NCBI GenBank assembly: GCA_027494135.1
Contig: JAOSJK010000001.1
Span: 599,378 to 663,377 of the forward strand
DNA: 64,000 nt
Direction of reading: 5' to 3'
Origin: Acidimicrobiia bacterium
GTDB taxonomy: Bacteria; Actinomycetota; Acidimicrobiia; IMCC26256; PALSA-610
The notes under the pieces were generated by a model. That model had not been told where the DNA came from. It was given only the letters and a program-made list of their open reading frames with translations, and did no database searches. The position numbers and the translations under genes are program-made. Positions 48,179 to 58,003 of the stretch are shown here, in pieces. Positions within the stretch are counted from its first letter, which is position 1, and the number at the start of each line of letters is the position of its first letter.

Positions 48179-48997
48179 ATGACGACGGGATCCGTCGACG
48201 GCACCGACCCGGCCGTCGCGACGCCCCGGATAGTGGGATCGCTGCGGAGCCCGCGCGACTTCCCGTACTGGCTCGTCGCCATCGGGCTGCTCATCGGCTG
48301 GATGGTCTTCCTCATCGTCACGCAGGATCGCTACAACGCGCCGTACCACCGCGTGCTGGCGGGGCTGCGCATCACCATCGAGACAACGGTCTATGCGTTC
48401 CTGATCGCTCTCGTGCTCGGCCTGCTCGCCGGTCTCGGGCGGATCGCCAGGAACGTGGTCGCCCGCAACCTCGCGCTCACCTATATCGAGGTGATCCGAG
48501 GCGTCCCGATCCTCGTACTGATCTTCACCATCGCCTACGCGATCGTCCCTCCGCTCGCCGAGGCCTTCGGATTCAAGACGAACAGCCTCTCGTTCCAGTG
48601 GCGGGCGATCATCGCCCTGGCTCTCATCTACGGTGCGTACCTCGCCGAGGTCTTCCGCGCGGGGATCGAGTCCGTCCCCCCGGGTCAGACGGAGGCCGGC
48701 CGCTCCCTGGGAATGAGCCATGCGCAGACGATGCGCAAGATCGTCCTGCCGCAAGCTGTCAGGAACATGACTCCCGCGATCGGCAACGACCTGATCGCGA
48801 TGCTGAAGGACTCGTCGCTCGTCTCCGTCCTCGGCGTCAACGACTTGGCCCAACAGGGGCGCAAGTACGCGGCGGCGAGCTTCCAGTTCCGACCCACCTA
48901 CTTCGTGCTCACCTTCTTCTATCTGACGATGACGATCATCCTCTCGCTGCTGCTCACCTGGTACCGCAAACGGCTGGGGCTAGACGACCGTGACTAG
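48179..48997 (+). CDS. amino-acid ABC transporter permease (HisM/GlnP family)
   Basis: 272 residues from the ATG at 48179 with GGGAGGAGG upstream. Membrane helices include [19 protein letters not shown] and an [24 protein letters not shown] segment. The coupling EAA-type loop is present ([22 protein letters not shown]). Only one permease gene is present, so it probably forms a homodimer. It overlaps the ATPase gene by 8 bases. Confidence 0.92.
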   Translation: MTTGSVDGTDPAVATPRIVGSLRSPRDFPYWLVAIGLLIGWMVFLIVTQDRYNAPYHRVLAGLRITIETTVYAFLIALVLGLLAGLGRIARNVVARNLALTYIEVIRGVPILVLIFTIAYAIVPPLAEAFGFKTNSLSFQWRAIIALALIYGAYLAEVFRAGIESVPPGQTEAGRSLGMSHAQTMRKIVLPQAVRNMTPAIGNDLIAMLKDSSLVSVLGVNDLAQQGRKYAAASFQFRPTYFVLTFFYLTMTIILSLLLTWYRKRLGLDDRD

Positions 48998-49766
48998 AAG
49001 GAAGGCGCCGGCTGCGGCCCCACCCGGCAGCGAGATGATCGTCATCGACGGTCTGTACAAGTACTTCCGCGGAGGCGTGAAGGCCGTCGACGGGGTCGAC
49101 CTGCGCGTCGCCGGCGGGCAGGTGATCGTGATCGTCGGGCCTTCGGGGTCCGGCAAGAGCACAGTGCTGCGCTGCATCAACAGGCTCGAGGAGCCGACGG
49201 CCGGCGATGTGTGGGTAGACGGCAAGCACGTCAACGGGCGGCGCACCGACATCAACGCCGTGCGCGAAGAGGTCGGGATGGTCTTCCAGCAGTTCAACCT
49301 CTTCCAGCACCTGAGTGTGCTCGACAACGTGACGATCGCGCAGCGTCTCGTGCGCGGTCGCAGCAAGGACGAGGCGCGATCGGTCGCCATGGCACAGCTC
49401 GAGCGCGTCGGGATCCCAGAGAAGGCCGACGCCTACCCACGCCAGCTCAGCGGCGGGCAGCAGCAGCGCGTGGCGATCGCGCGGTCGCTCGCCATGAACC
49501 CGAAGGTGATGCTCTTCGACGAGCCGACGAGCGCGCTCGACCCGGAGATGATCAAAGAGGTGCTCGACGTCATGCTCGACCTCGCGCACGAGGGCATGAC
49601 GATGGTCGTCGTGAGCCACGAGATGGGTTTCGCCCGCGCTGCGGCGAGCCGAATGGTCTTCATGGACGAGGGGCGTGTAGTGGAGGAGGGCGAGCCCAAC
49701 GCGATGTTCGCCCGTCCCAGCCACCCCCGCACCCGCCTCTTCTTCGACCAGATCCTCCACCACTGA
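48990..49766 (+). CDS. amino-acid ABC transporter ATP-binding protein (GlnQ/HisP family)
   Basis: 258 residues from the GTG at 48990. Walker [30 protein letters not shown], signature [16 protein letters not shown], Walker [15 protein letters not shown], and [16 protein letters not shown]. All match the polar amino-acid importer ATPases. It completes a binding protein, permease and ATPase operon. Palindrome family B lies 18 bases after the stop. Confidence 0.94.
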   Translation: MTRRKAPAAAPPGSEMIVIDGLYKYFRGGVKAVDGVDLRVAGGQVIVIVGPSGSGKSTVLRCINRLEEPTAGDVWVDGKHVNGRRTDINAVREEVGMVFQQFNLFQHLSVLDNVTIAQRLVRGRSKDEARSVAMAQLERVGIPEKADAYPRQLSGGQQQRVAIARSLAMNPKVMLFDEPTSALDPEMIKEVLDVMLDLAHEGMTMVVVSHEMGFARAAASRMVFMDEGRVVEEGEPNAMFARPSHPRTRLFFDQILHH

Positions 49767-49784
49767 CCGCTCGACCCGGGAGGA

Positions 49785-49821
49785 GCGTCGATAGACCACA
49801 ATATGTGTGGTCTATCGACGC
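49785..49821. repeat. palindrome family B, copy 2
   Basis: GCGTCGATAGACCACA (49785-49800), loop ATATG, and the complementary arm (49806-49821): a perfect 16-base stem between the ABC operon and the DUF2961 gene. Confidence 0.9.
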
Positions 49822-49851
49822 CCGTGGGCTTGGCTTCGGGCTGGAGGTCGC

Positions 49852-51021
49852 ATGTGGTGCGGTGATCCTTCGAGGATCGACACGTCGCTCGACTCGCGTG
49901 CGGTCACGTTCGAGAACCCGACGGGCGCGCGCGGTGCCGGCGGGACGGCGCACGGCGGGCGGAAGGGCGCGCCGTCTCGCACCGTGCAGTCCGGCGAGAC
50001 GGTCGTGCTCTGCGACCTGGAGGGCCCCGGGACGATCCGGCACGTGTGGGTCACCGTGCCGCCGGCACGACCCGAGGTGATGCGGGCGATCTCGATCGCC
50101 GTGTACTACGACGGGTCGAGCGAGCCCAGCGTCCACGTGCCGATCCTCGACTTCTTCGCGCTCCCCCTCGGCCGCACAGCCCCCTACGCGTCGGCGCTCA
50201 CGTCCGCGCAGGAAGGGCGGGGCTTCAACGCGTACTTCCCGATGCCGTTCCGGGAGCGGGTCCGCATCGAGGTGACCAACGACTCGGCGCTGGAGCGCAG
50301 CCTCTACTACCAGATCGACTACACGCTTCAGCCCTCGCTGCCCGACGACGCCGGCTACCTGCACGCGTCGTTCCGCCGCGAGAACCCGACCGAGATGCGG
50401 CGCGACTTCGTGATCGCCGACGGCCTGCGCGGCCCCGGTCGCTTCCTCGGTTGCGCGGTCGGGATCCGATGCATCGACGGTGGCCTCTGGTACGGCGAGG
50501 GCGAGGTGAAGGTGTTCCGCGACGGCGACACCGACCTCCCCACGATCTGCGGCACCGGCCTGGAGGACTACGTGGGCTCCGCGTGGGGAATGGGTGCGCA
50601 CCACGCGCCTTACGCGGGGGTGCCGCTCGACGTGCGGCCCGGCGACGCGAACCCGTTCGCCATCCCCGACTTCGTGTCGTTCTATCGGTGGCACGTGCCC
50701 GACCCCATCGTCTTCACCGACTCGCTGCGCGTCACGATCCAGCAGATCGGCTTCGCGATGTTCCTCGACGGCCAGGAAGCCGCCATGGATGCGTATGTGG
50801 CGACCAACCCGCCTGCCGGCGCCGGCCTCGGCGAGCACCCCCGCCCCGGCATCGCCGCCGCGGGCATCTTCGAGCGCGTCGACGACTACTGCGCGACTGC
50901 GTTCGTGTACTGCTCGGTGCCACAGCCGGTGCCACCGCTCGACACCGCGGCGGCGGTTGCCGACGTCGAGCGCCGCGACTACGAGCAGGCCGACCCGTTC
51001 GAGGCCTTCTTCGATGGCTGA
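49852..51021 (+). CDS. DUF2961 (GH172-like) protein
   Basis: 389 residues from the ATG at 49852 with GGAGG five bases upstream. Jelly-roll DUF2961 signatures: IRHVWVTVPP, PILDFFALP, GFNAYFPMPFRERVRIEVTN, CGTGLEDYVGSAWG, and PFAIPDFVSFYRWHVPDPI. Characterised members (GH172) act on fructofuranosides or arabinofuranosides; the activity here is unknown. No signal peptide, so it is cytoplasmic as read. Confidence 0.85.
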   Translation: MWCGDPSRIDTSLDSRAVTFENPTGARGAGGTAHGGRKGAPSRTVQSGETVVLCDLEGPGTIRHVWVTVPPARPEVMRAISIAVYYDGSSEPSVHVPILDFFALPLGRTAPYASALTSAQEGRGFNAYFPMPFRERVRIEVTNDSALERSLYYQIDYTLQPSLPDDAGYLHASFRRENPTEMRRDFVIADGLRGPGRFLGCAVGIRCIDGGLWYGEGEVKVFRDGDTDLPTICGTGLEDYVGSAWGMGAHHAPYAGVPLDVRPGDANPFAIPDFVSFYRWHVPDPIVFTDSLRVTIQQIGFAMFLDGQEAAMDAYVATNPPAGAGLGEHPRPGIAAAGIFERVDDYCATAFVYCSVPQPVPPLDTAAAVADVERRDYEQADPFEAFFDG

Positions 51022-51063
51022 CCCCGCGCCGACCGCGGAGTGATTCGGCCGCTAGCGCGGCGC

Positions 51064-51109
51064 GGCGTGCGGAGGTGAGTCAGCGGGGCGTACGGAGGTG
51101 AGTCAGCGG
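51064..51109. repeat. tandem 23-bp repeat at the dehydrogenase stop
   Basis: Two copies (51064-51086 and 51087-51109) of GGCGT(G/A)CGGAGGTGAGTCAGCGG with one difference. The stop codon of the minus-strand dehydrogenase lies within the first copy. Confidence 0.8.
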
Positions 51110-52210
51110 CGCTCCGTCGGTCCACGCGGCGGGATCGCCGGGCATCCACCACCGCGAGGAGCCACCGTTGTGGATGCGCTCCCACGCGAGGTCCTCGGCG
51201 ACCCGGAAGGGTGGCACGCCGCGGTCGCGGGCCGCCGCGAGCACGCGCGCAGTCGTGTCGCCGACGCCGGCAGCGCGCGCCATGGCCTTCTCCTTCGTGT
51301 AGCCGCCCGGCGCCCACTCCATCGCGACGTTGATCACCCCGCCCGCGTTCACGACGAAGTCGGGCGCGTAGAGGATGCCGCGCGCAGCGAGCGCGTCGCC
51401 GGCCGCCGCGTCGAGGAGCTGGTTGTTCGCGGCGCCGCAGACGGCACGGCAACGCAGGCTGGCGACCGACTCGACGGTCAGCAGCCCGCCGAGCGCGCAG
51501 GGGGCGAGGATGTCGCACGGTTCGGTCAGCACCTCGGAGACCTGCACGACGTCGACGCCGTGGGCCGAAACCATCGCTTCGACCCGCTCAGGATCGATAT
51601 CGGCGACCGCGACCGACGCTCCGGCCGCGACGAGGTCCTCTACGAGGCGCCCACCGACGTGACCGACGCCGACGACCACGACCCGCCGCCCCGCGAGCGC
51701 AGAATCGCCGATCGCCTCGGCGACCACCGACTGCATCGCGTGGAACAGGCCCCACGCCGTGGCCGGCGAGGGGTCTCCCGACCCGCCGATCCCGGGGTCG
51801 ACGCCGGTGACCCACGGAGTCTCCAGCGCGATGCCGCCCATGTCGGCGGGCGTCGCACCCACGTCTTCGGCGGCGATGTAGCGACCGCCGAGCGTCTGGA
51901 TTGCCCGCCCGATCGCGCGCCGGAACTCCTCGTCGCGCTCGCGGTGCGGGTCGTCCCAGATCACCACCGCTTTGCCCCCGCCCTGATCGAGGCCGGCCGC
52001 AGACGCCTTGAGGCTCATCGCGCGCGAGAGGCGGAGCGCGTCGACGAGCGCGTCGTCGTCGGTCTCGTAGTGCCAGAAGCGCACCCCACCGAGCGAGGGG
52101 CCGAGGGCGGTCGAGTGCACGGCCACGATCATGCGGAGCCCGACCGCCGGATCGGAGAAGTGCACCACCTGCTCGTGGCCTTCGCCCGCCATGCGCGCAG
52201 TGATCTCCAA
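51080..52210 (-). CDS. Leu/Phe/Val/Glu dehydrogenase
   Basis: About 376 residues from the TTG at 52210 (GGGAAGGG upstream); an ATG at 52192 is also possible. GLDQGGGKAVVIW holds the catalytic Lys region, AAEDVGATPADMGGIA and PSPATAWGLFHAM follow, and the NAD site is VVVGVGHVGGRLVEDL. The short length favours leucine/valine/phenylalanine dehydrogenase over glutamate dehydrogenase. It deaminates a branched or aromatic amino acid to the 2-oxo acid. The last ~10 residues come from the tandem repeat. Confidence 0.88.
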   Translation of the reverse strand: MEITARMAGEGHEQVVHFSDPAVGLRMIVAVHSTALGPSLGGVRFWHYETDDDALVDALRLSRAMSLKASAAGLDQGGGKAVVIWDDPHRERDEEFRRAIGRAIQTLGGRYIAAEDVGATPADMGGIALETPWVTGVDPGIGGSGDPSPATAWGLFHAMQSVVAEAIGDSALAGRRVVVVGVGHVGGRLVEDLVAAGASVAVADIDPERVEAMVSAHGVDVVQVSEVLTEPCDILAPCALGGLLTVESVASLRCRAVCGAANNQLLDAAAGDALAARGILYAPDFVVNAGGVINVAMEWAPGGYTKEKAMARAAGVGDTTARVLAAARDRGVPPFRVAEDLAWERIHNGGSSRWWMPGDPAAWTDGAPLTHLRTPR

Positions 52211-52255
52211 GTCCGACCCTTCCCGTCCCTGCGCCACCGTCCGCACACCCCAGGG

Positions 52256-52292
52256 GCGTCGATAGACCACATTATGTGTGGTCTATCGACGC
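52256..52292. repeat. palindrome family B, copy 3
   Basis: The same 16-base arms as 49785-49821 with loop TTATG. It lies between the dehydrogenase start and the subtilase stop. Confidence 0.9.
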
Positions 52293-52319
52293 TCGTCCGA
52301 CTGGCGGGGGGCGCGAGGC

Positions 52320-52343
52320 GGCCCGGTCGCCGTTGACCGGGCC
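52320..52343 (-). terminator. hairpin after the subtilase gene
   Basis: GGCCCGGTC and GACCGGGCC, a perfect 9-base stem around six bases, 42 bases past the subtilase stop. No T-run follows. Confidence 0.45.
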
Positions 52344-52384
52344 GTCGCCAGAGGCGCGTCGGGGAGGGTTCAGCGCTTCTGAGG

Positions 52385-54433
52385 TCAGGGCTTGAGCATC
52401 AGGTCCACCGCTGCACCCGTCGAGAGACCGCTCGACGCCGCGTATCCGCGTGCCGCGCCGAAGGGGTAGACATTCCCGTCGGCGGTGAGGATGTAGTACC
52501 CGGCGCCGGCGGCGAGCGCCCGGATGCGGACCCCCGACGTGGTCGTCATCCCAAGGCCGGGGAGGCTGCCGTGGAAGCCGACGCCGAAAGCGAAGATGCC
52601 GCCGTCGCGGGCGACCACCCAGTAGCCGCTGCCGTTCGACGCCGCCGTCATCGATGCCGCCGGCGAGCTGAGCTGCATGCCCCCGGTCGACCCCTTGAAC
52701 TTCGCGTCGCCGAAGGTGAAGACACCGCCGTCGGCGGCGACCATCCAGTAGCCGCGCCCCGAAGCGGAGACCGTCATGTCGAGAACCGGCGCCGCGAGAG
52801 TCATGGCGCCCGTCGACCCCTTGAACTTCGCGTCGCCGAAGGAGAAGATCCCGCCGTCGGCGCCGAGCAGGAAGTAGCCGCCGCCGCGGGGCGTGACCGC
52901 CATCCCGACGATCGGCGCGTTCAGGGCGCGCCCCGCCATGGAGCCGTAGCGGCGGGCATCGCCGAACGCGTAGACCGAGCCGTCGGAGCCGGCGAGCCAG
53001 TACCCGCGGCCGGTCGCCGTCGGAGCCGATGCGACGATCGGCCCGGCCAGGACCGCGCCGGCCAGGTCGCCGTAGTGACGGGCGCCGCCGTGGCTGGTGA
53101 CCCGACCGTCTGCACCGACGACCCAGTACCCGTCGCCGGTAGTCGAGCGCCCAGCACCGCCGCGGTCCCCGCCGCCGCTGCCGCCACGTCCCGAGCCGCC
53201 ATCTCCGGGCGGGGAGGATGCCGAGGCGCTCCGGTAGACGGCCGCAGCCGGGTTCACGAGTCCATTGCCGTACTGGGCGTCGACGCCTGCGGGTCCGAGA
53301 TCACTCGCCTTGCTCTCCAGGCGCTTCCGGATCCGGGACGGACCCCAATCGGGGTTCGCCGCTGCGACCAGGGCCCCCGTGGCGGCGGCGTAGGGCGTCG
53401 CCATCGAGGTGCCGCTAGCCCACGCGTACGACGATGCTCCACCCTGGTAGGTGGAGACGATCGAGTCGCCGGGAGCGACTAGGTCAAGGTACCCGCCGAC
53501 GTTCGAGAACGACGCCCGCTGCAGGTTCGAGCCGACGGCGCCCACGGCGACGGACTCGGGGAACGCTGCGGGGTAGATGGTTGGACTGCCCGAGTCGCCC
53601 GAGTTCCCAGCGGCGGCGAAGACGAGTGCACCCTTCGAGAGCGCGTACTTGATGGCCTCGCGCATCCCGGTGGACGGCGAGGTGCCGCCGAGACTGAGGT
53701 TGATGATGCGAGCGCCGTTGTCGGCGGCCCAGATGATCCCCTCCGCCACGTCGGACGAGTAGCCCGAGCCGTTGGCGTCGAGGACCCTGACGGGGAGGAT
53801 CTTGACGTCGGGGGCCGCACCGGCGATTCCCCGGCCGTTCACCGCGCCCGCACCGATGATCCCCGCGATGTGGGTGCCGTGACCGTTCGGGTCGATCCGG
53901 CCGTCGGAGCCGCCCACGAGGTCGAGGCCGGGCAGCACGACACCGCCGAGATCCTCGTGGCCGGCGTAGACCCCGGAGTCGACGACCGCGACGATGACAC
54001 CCCGACCCTTGGTGGTGGCCCACGCCCGTTCGTAGGAGACCTGGTCGAGCGCCCACTGGTCGCCGCGCAGCGGGTCCGGACCGGACCCGAGGCCGGTGAC
54101 GAGCGTCTCGGTCTCTGTGCTGAGCACATCGCCTTCGGTTGCGGAGACGGCCCTCAGGTCGCCGGTGCTCCGGGCCCCGACTCCGACTCCGGCACCGGTG
54201 CGGACCACCTCGAGGCCGCCGGTGGCGTCGCGCACGATCGCGAAGGCCCCGGGGCGTGCCTCTCCGGCTCTTGTGCCGGCCTGCGAGCCGGCCTGTGCCG
54301 GCGCGGGGCCGGGCTTGGCGGCCAAGGCGGTGGACGGGACGGCGAGGAGCACCCCGAGCCCGACCGCTCCCCGCGCGATCCAGGGTGCGATCCGTGCCCT
54401 ATGAGCCTCTCTGCCGCGGCCTCCCCGACGCAT
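52385..54433 (-). CDS. secreted S8 subtilase with GYW-type C-terminal repeats
   Basis: 682 residues from the ATG at 54433, intact. Signal peptide: Arg-rich start, then GAVGLGVLLAVPSTALAA. The catalytic triad is Asp in VVDSGVYAGHEDL (~150), His in GHGTHIAG (~185) and Ser in SGTSMATPYAA (~345). A Gly/Ser linker leads to about six ~45-residue repeats (GYWVVGADG, YAFGDARRYGS, GYWMVAADGGVFTFGDA) that look like a beta-propeller or similar surface-binding module. It is an extracellular protease. Terminator-like hairpins follow it. Confidence 0.93.
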   Translation of the reverse strand: MRRGGRGREAHRARIAPWIARGAVGLGVLLAVPSTALAAKPGPAPAQAGSQAGTRAGEARPGAFAIVRDATGGLEVVRTGAGVGVGARSTGDLRAVSATEGDVLSTETETLVTGLGSGPDPLRGDQWALDQVSYERAWATTKGRGVIVAVVDSGVYAGHEDLGGVVLPGLDLVGGSDGRIDPNGHGTHIAGIIGAGAVNGRGIAGAAPDVKILPVRVLDANGSGYSSDVAEGIIWAADNGARIINLSLGGTSPSTGMREAIKYALSKGALVFAAAGNSGDSGSPTIYPAAFPESVAVGAVGSNLQRASFSNVGGYLDLVAPGDSIVSTYQGGASSYAWASGTSMATPYAAATGALVAAANPDWGPSRIRKRLESKASDLGPAGVDAQYGNGLVNPAAAVYRSASASSPPGDGGSGRGGSGGGDRGGAGRSTTGDGYWVVGADGRVTSHGGARHYGDLAGAVLAGPIVASAPTATGRGYWLAGSDGSVYAFGDARRYGSMAGRALNAPIVGMAVTPRGGGYFLLGADGGIFSFGDAKFKGSTGAMTLAAPVLDMTVSASGRGYWMVAADGGVFTFGDAKFKGSTGGMQLSSPAASMTAASNGSGYWVVARDGGIFAFGVGFHGSLPGLGMTTTSGVRIRALAAGAGYYILTADGNVYPFGAARGYAASSGLSTGAAVDLMLKP

Positions 54434-54526
54434 GCACTGCTATCGACACGCTGAGTGGCCATCTCAACCCGAATTCTCGCCCTCCGGGCACTAAGAGTGA
54501 CGGCCTACCGCCGGGGCCCTTGGGGC

Positions 54527-55164
54527 TCAGGGGAGGAGCGAGAGGGCCAGGCCGGCCTGGGCGAGGTGGTAGGTGACCATGATCGTCACCCCGGCCCACC
54601 GGAGGGGGCGGACGAACCTGTCCCAGGCGATCAGCGAGTCGGACGCCACGAAGAGGCCCCCGCCCACCCCTGCGAGGGGGTTCCCCGACGCCAGGGCCGC
54701 CACCCACATCGCCGCGATGACGCCCATGTACCCCGCAACGGGCCCCGACAGACCCGAGTGGCCACCATCGCGCAGCGCCCTCAGCAGGCGCACCGCGACC
54801 GGACCGACCACCAGGGCGACGACGGCCACCGAGACGGCGACCGCCCCCGCCGACGGGGATCCGTCATGAACCCGGCCACGTAGAGCACGTGCCCGACCAG
54901 GAACGAGGCGAGCCCCGCCACGAACCTGTCGCTGGGCAGCATCAGGAAGACGTCGCCGGCGAGTCCGCAGATCAGCGCAGCCACGAACCAGGCGCGGCGG
55001 GTCGGGTCGGCCGGGTCGAGGAGCACGGCCACCGCCACGAGCGCCACCAGGGCGGCCGGCTTGGTGACGTACTGGAGCGTCCGGTCGTGGCGCAGGCGGG
55101 AGTACCAGTTCGCCAGGGCGAACGCCGTCGCCACTGCGAGTGCTGTCCACGCCCCGGTCGTCAC
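54527..55164 (-). CDS. YhhN/TMEM86-type lysoplasmalogenase (frameshifted)
   Basis: About 212 residues from the ATG at 55164. Eight membrane helices are expected; visible are YVTKPAALVALVAVAVLL, ALICGLAGDVFLMLP and the late GVIAAMWVAALASG, GGGLFVASDSLIAWDRF. The conserved GDVFLM and SDSLIA Asp positions are present. One base change near 54865 joins YVAGFMTDP to AGAVAVSVAVVALVV. It hydrolyses the vinyl-ether bond of lysoplasmalogen. Confidence 0.82.
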
Positions 55165-55278
55165 GGAGGCGCACGCTAACCGGGCCCGGCCGGGCGGCGG
55201 CGATCCGGCGCCGGACTCTCAGACCCGACCGAGAGCGACCGATCAGGAAGGCGACCGGGCCCAACCGCAGGAGTCGAC

Positions 55279-56139
55279 ATGCCCCGCCGCACCCGCTCGA
55301 CACGTCTCACAGCCCTGGTGGCTCTGGCGGCCTTCGCTCTCACCGCCTGCTCCTCCGGCGACGACCCGGCGGGCGCCGGGACCGGCGACGACGAGACGGC
55401 CGCGACGACCACGACGCCCGACCCCGCGGGTGGCTCCGCCGACGACGCGCCGACCCGCCCGACGCTCCCCGAACGTCCCGGGCGCGGCGATGACCCGGAG
55501 AGCCCCGATGATGACGATGATGACGATGCTGACAACGGCGGAGACGACGGCAACGGAGACGACTCGCCGTCTGCGTCTACCAGCCCGGACCGCCCCGGCG
55601 ACGACGTCACTCCTCTGCTCGAAGACCTCGACAACTTCGCGACCTCGATGTTCCAGGTCGACTACAGGACCACCGGGGAGCTCGGAGCACTGACGACTTG
55701 GTGGAAGAACCCGCGGGGCCGCGCCGACGCCACCTACTACGGCTTCGGCGTGAGCGTCTACGCCGACGCCGACACCGGCGACGTCACTGTCTGCGTCGTC
55801 TACCGCATAGCCGCCGACTGCGACACCGAGCCGGGCGAGGGATACCCCGGCCTCCCGGCGATCCTGAACCCCGCGACGCAGAGCGGCGAGATCGCCCGCG
55901 TGCTCGAGGTGCCCGGGATCACCGTCTCGACCCGCACCATCGCCGGGCAGGAGGCAGACTGCGCGGCGACGGCGGGCTCTCCGAGGGCTCCCGAGCAGAC
56001 GCTCTGCCTGGCAAGCTCCGGAGCGCTCCTCTTCTACTCGGGGACCGGGAGCACGATCGACGGCGTACCCGGCGCGCCGTACTCCATCGAGGCGACCGCC
56101 TACTCCGAGAGCGTCACCGACGCCGACGTGACACCTTGA
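55279..56139 (+). CDS. lipoprotein of unknown function
   Basis: 286 residues. Signal peptide ending LTACSS (lipidated Cys near 24), then a ~90-residue Thr/Pro/Asp-rich low-complexity linker including an Asp run, then a ~170-residue domain with several Cys (CVVYRIAADC, EADCAA, TLCLAS). Family not recognised. It is on the same strand just before the sigma-factor fusion gene, which also has an extracellular part. Confidence 0.75.
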   Translation: MPRRTRSTRLTALVALAAFALTACSSGDDPAGAGTGDDETAATTTTPDPAGGSADDAPTRPTLPERPGRGDDPESPDDDDDDDADNGGDDGNGDDSPSASTSPDRPGDDVTPLLEDLDNFATSMFQVDYRTTGELGALTTWWKNPRGRADATYYGFGVSVYADADTGDVTVCVVYRIAADCDTEPGEGYPGLPAILNPATQSGEIARVLEVPGITVSTRTIAGQEADCAATAGSPRAPEQTLCLASSGALLFYSGTGSTIDGVPGAPYSIEATAYSESVTDADVTP

Positions 56140-56196
56140 ACCGCCGTCGCGATACTCGATAACCGTAAGGTTTGGGGCCGCCGGGGACTCTCACCC

Positions 56197-57889
56197 GTGT
56201 GCAACGGACGACCGAGGCGGCCGGTCCCCGGCCCCGCGGCCGGGGGACGGGAGCACCGCCATCTACGAACGAGACGCCAGGGACGACGCAACGCTCGTCT
56301 TCGCCGCCCGCGAGGGCGACGCCGAGGCCTTCGCCGCCGTCTACGACCGCTACGCGGATCGCATCCACGACTTCTGCTGCTCGGTCCTACGCGACCGCGC
56401 CGAGGCGGCCGACGCGATGCAGGACACGTTCCTCGCCGCTGCGCAGAAGCTCACACAGCTGCGCGAGCCCTCGAAGCTGCGCGCCTGGCTCTTCGCCATC
56501 GCCCGTCACGAGTCGCTGCGCCGCGCGAAGTCGCGGTCGCGTGCTGTGCCGACCGACGACTTCCCCGACCTCGCCGCCACCGATGTGAGCCCGGAGGACG
56601 AGGTGAGCCGCTCCGACCTCACCGAGATCGTCTGGGCCGCAGCGGCCGGCCTCTCCGAACGCGATCGCGTGCTGCTCGACCTGCACCTGCGGCAGGGCCT
56701 CGACGGTCAGGAGCTCGCCGACTCGATCGGCGTCACGGCCGGGCATGCGTATGTGTTGATGAACCGTCTGCGCGCACAGGTCGAGCGCGCCCTCGGCTCC
56801 CTGCTGGTCGCCCGCCTCGGCCGCGACGACTGTGAGACCCTCGACGGGATCCTGAGCGGGTGGGACGGGACCTTCTCGGTTCTGATCCGCAAGCGAGTCG
56901 CGAGACACGTCGACGGTTGCGACCTCTGCTCCGAGCGGCGGGGTCGTGTCGCCAGCCCTCTCTCGCTTCTCGCCGCGGCGCCGCTGATCCCGGCCTCGCC
57001 GGAGATGCGCGACCGCCTGCTCTCGCGCATCGAGCTGACCTCTGCACGCTCCGGCCGCGGCGGATGGCGCAGCGACGGCTTCCCACCCGCGATGATCGCG
57101 TCGAGGGCTGCGCGCCGCCTCGCCGCCGCCGCGGCCGCCCTTGCCGTCGCCGGAGCACTCGGCGGTGGCGCCTTCCTCGCGCTGCGAGACACGTCCAACG
57201 ACTCCCTTCAGGTAGCAGCCGCTCCGCCGGTCACCACCGCTGTCGGCGATCCGACACCGACCACGTCGACGGCGTCGTCGGTGCCGTCGGTGTCGTCGGC
57301 GTCGTCGGCGTCGTCGGCGTCGACCACGAGCCGGCCGGCCGCGACCACCACGGCTCTCGCGCCCTCAGCGACGACCAGCCCGACCGCGACGGTGCCCGTC
57401 GTCATACCCACCGCCGCCCCGCCCGCCACGACATCGCCGATCGTCTCTCCCACGACGTCGCCCGCCACGACGTCCCCCACCACGACGGCGACCAGCCCGA
57501 CAACGACGGCACAAGCGACCACGACCACGACCACGACCGCACAGGTGGATCAGCCGCCGGTCGTGAAGATCGTGCGCGTGACCAACACGACCATCTACCA
57601 GACGACCGGCGGGTGCACGCCCGTCGAGTCCTACTTCGAGGCGGTCGCGACCGACGACGAGACGATCGGACGCGTTCGCATCTCGTGGCACTCCGCCTCC
57701 GGTAGCGGCTCGGCCGACATGATCCGCGACAACCGCACCTGGTTCGGCAAGGTCGGTCGCTTCCCCGACGTCTACGGCGCCAACACGGACACCATCGACG
57801 TCACCGTCACGGCATGGGACTCCGCTTCGCAGACGGGCACCGACTCCCGCGCCATCACCCTGGTCTACGCGATCGCCCCGTACTGCTGA
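56197..57889 (+). CDS. ECF sigma factor fused to zinc-finger, membrane helix and extracellular domain
   Basis: The long intact frame (ATG 56417) lacks most of sigma region 2, but the same frame upstream encodes DATLVFAAREGDAEAF and YDRYADRIHDFCCSVL without a start. A GTG at 56197 in another frame plus one shift near the G run at 56245 is therefore likely. Region 2 continues through AFL-type FLAAAQKL, and region 4 is LSERDRVLLDLHLRQGLDG. Next come a zinc-finger-like HVDGCDLC, a membrane helix (AAAAALAVAGALGGGAFLAL), a ~110-residue Ser/Thr-rich linker, and an Ig-like ~85-residue outer domain ending YAIAPYC. A sigma factor with its own anti-sigma-like anchor may be held at the membrane until a signal is sensed. 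Confidence 0.78.
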
Positions 57890-58003
57890 GTGCTCCCCGA
57901 TCCGGAGCAGCGGCCGGCACGATCATGCCCTGGCTCGGCTACTACCCTTCCCCCGCCGGCGGAGTGACGTCCTGCGCCGAGTAATGGGTCGAGGTGTCAA
58001 GTA

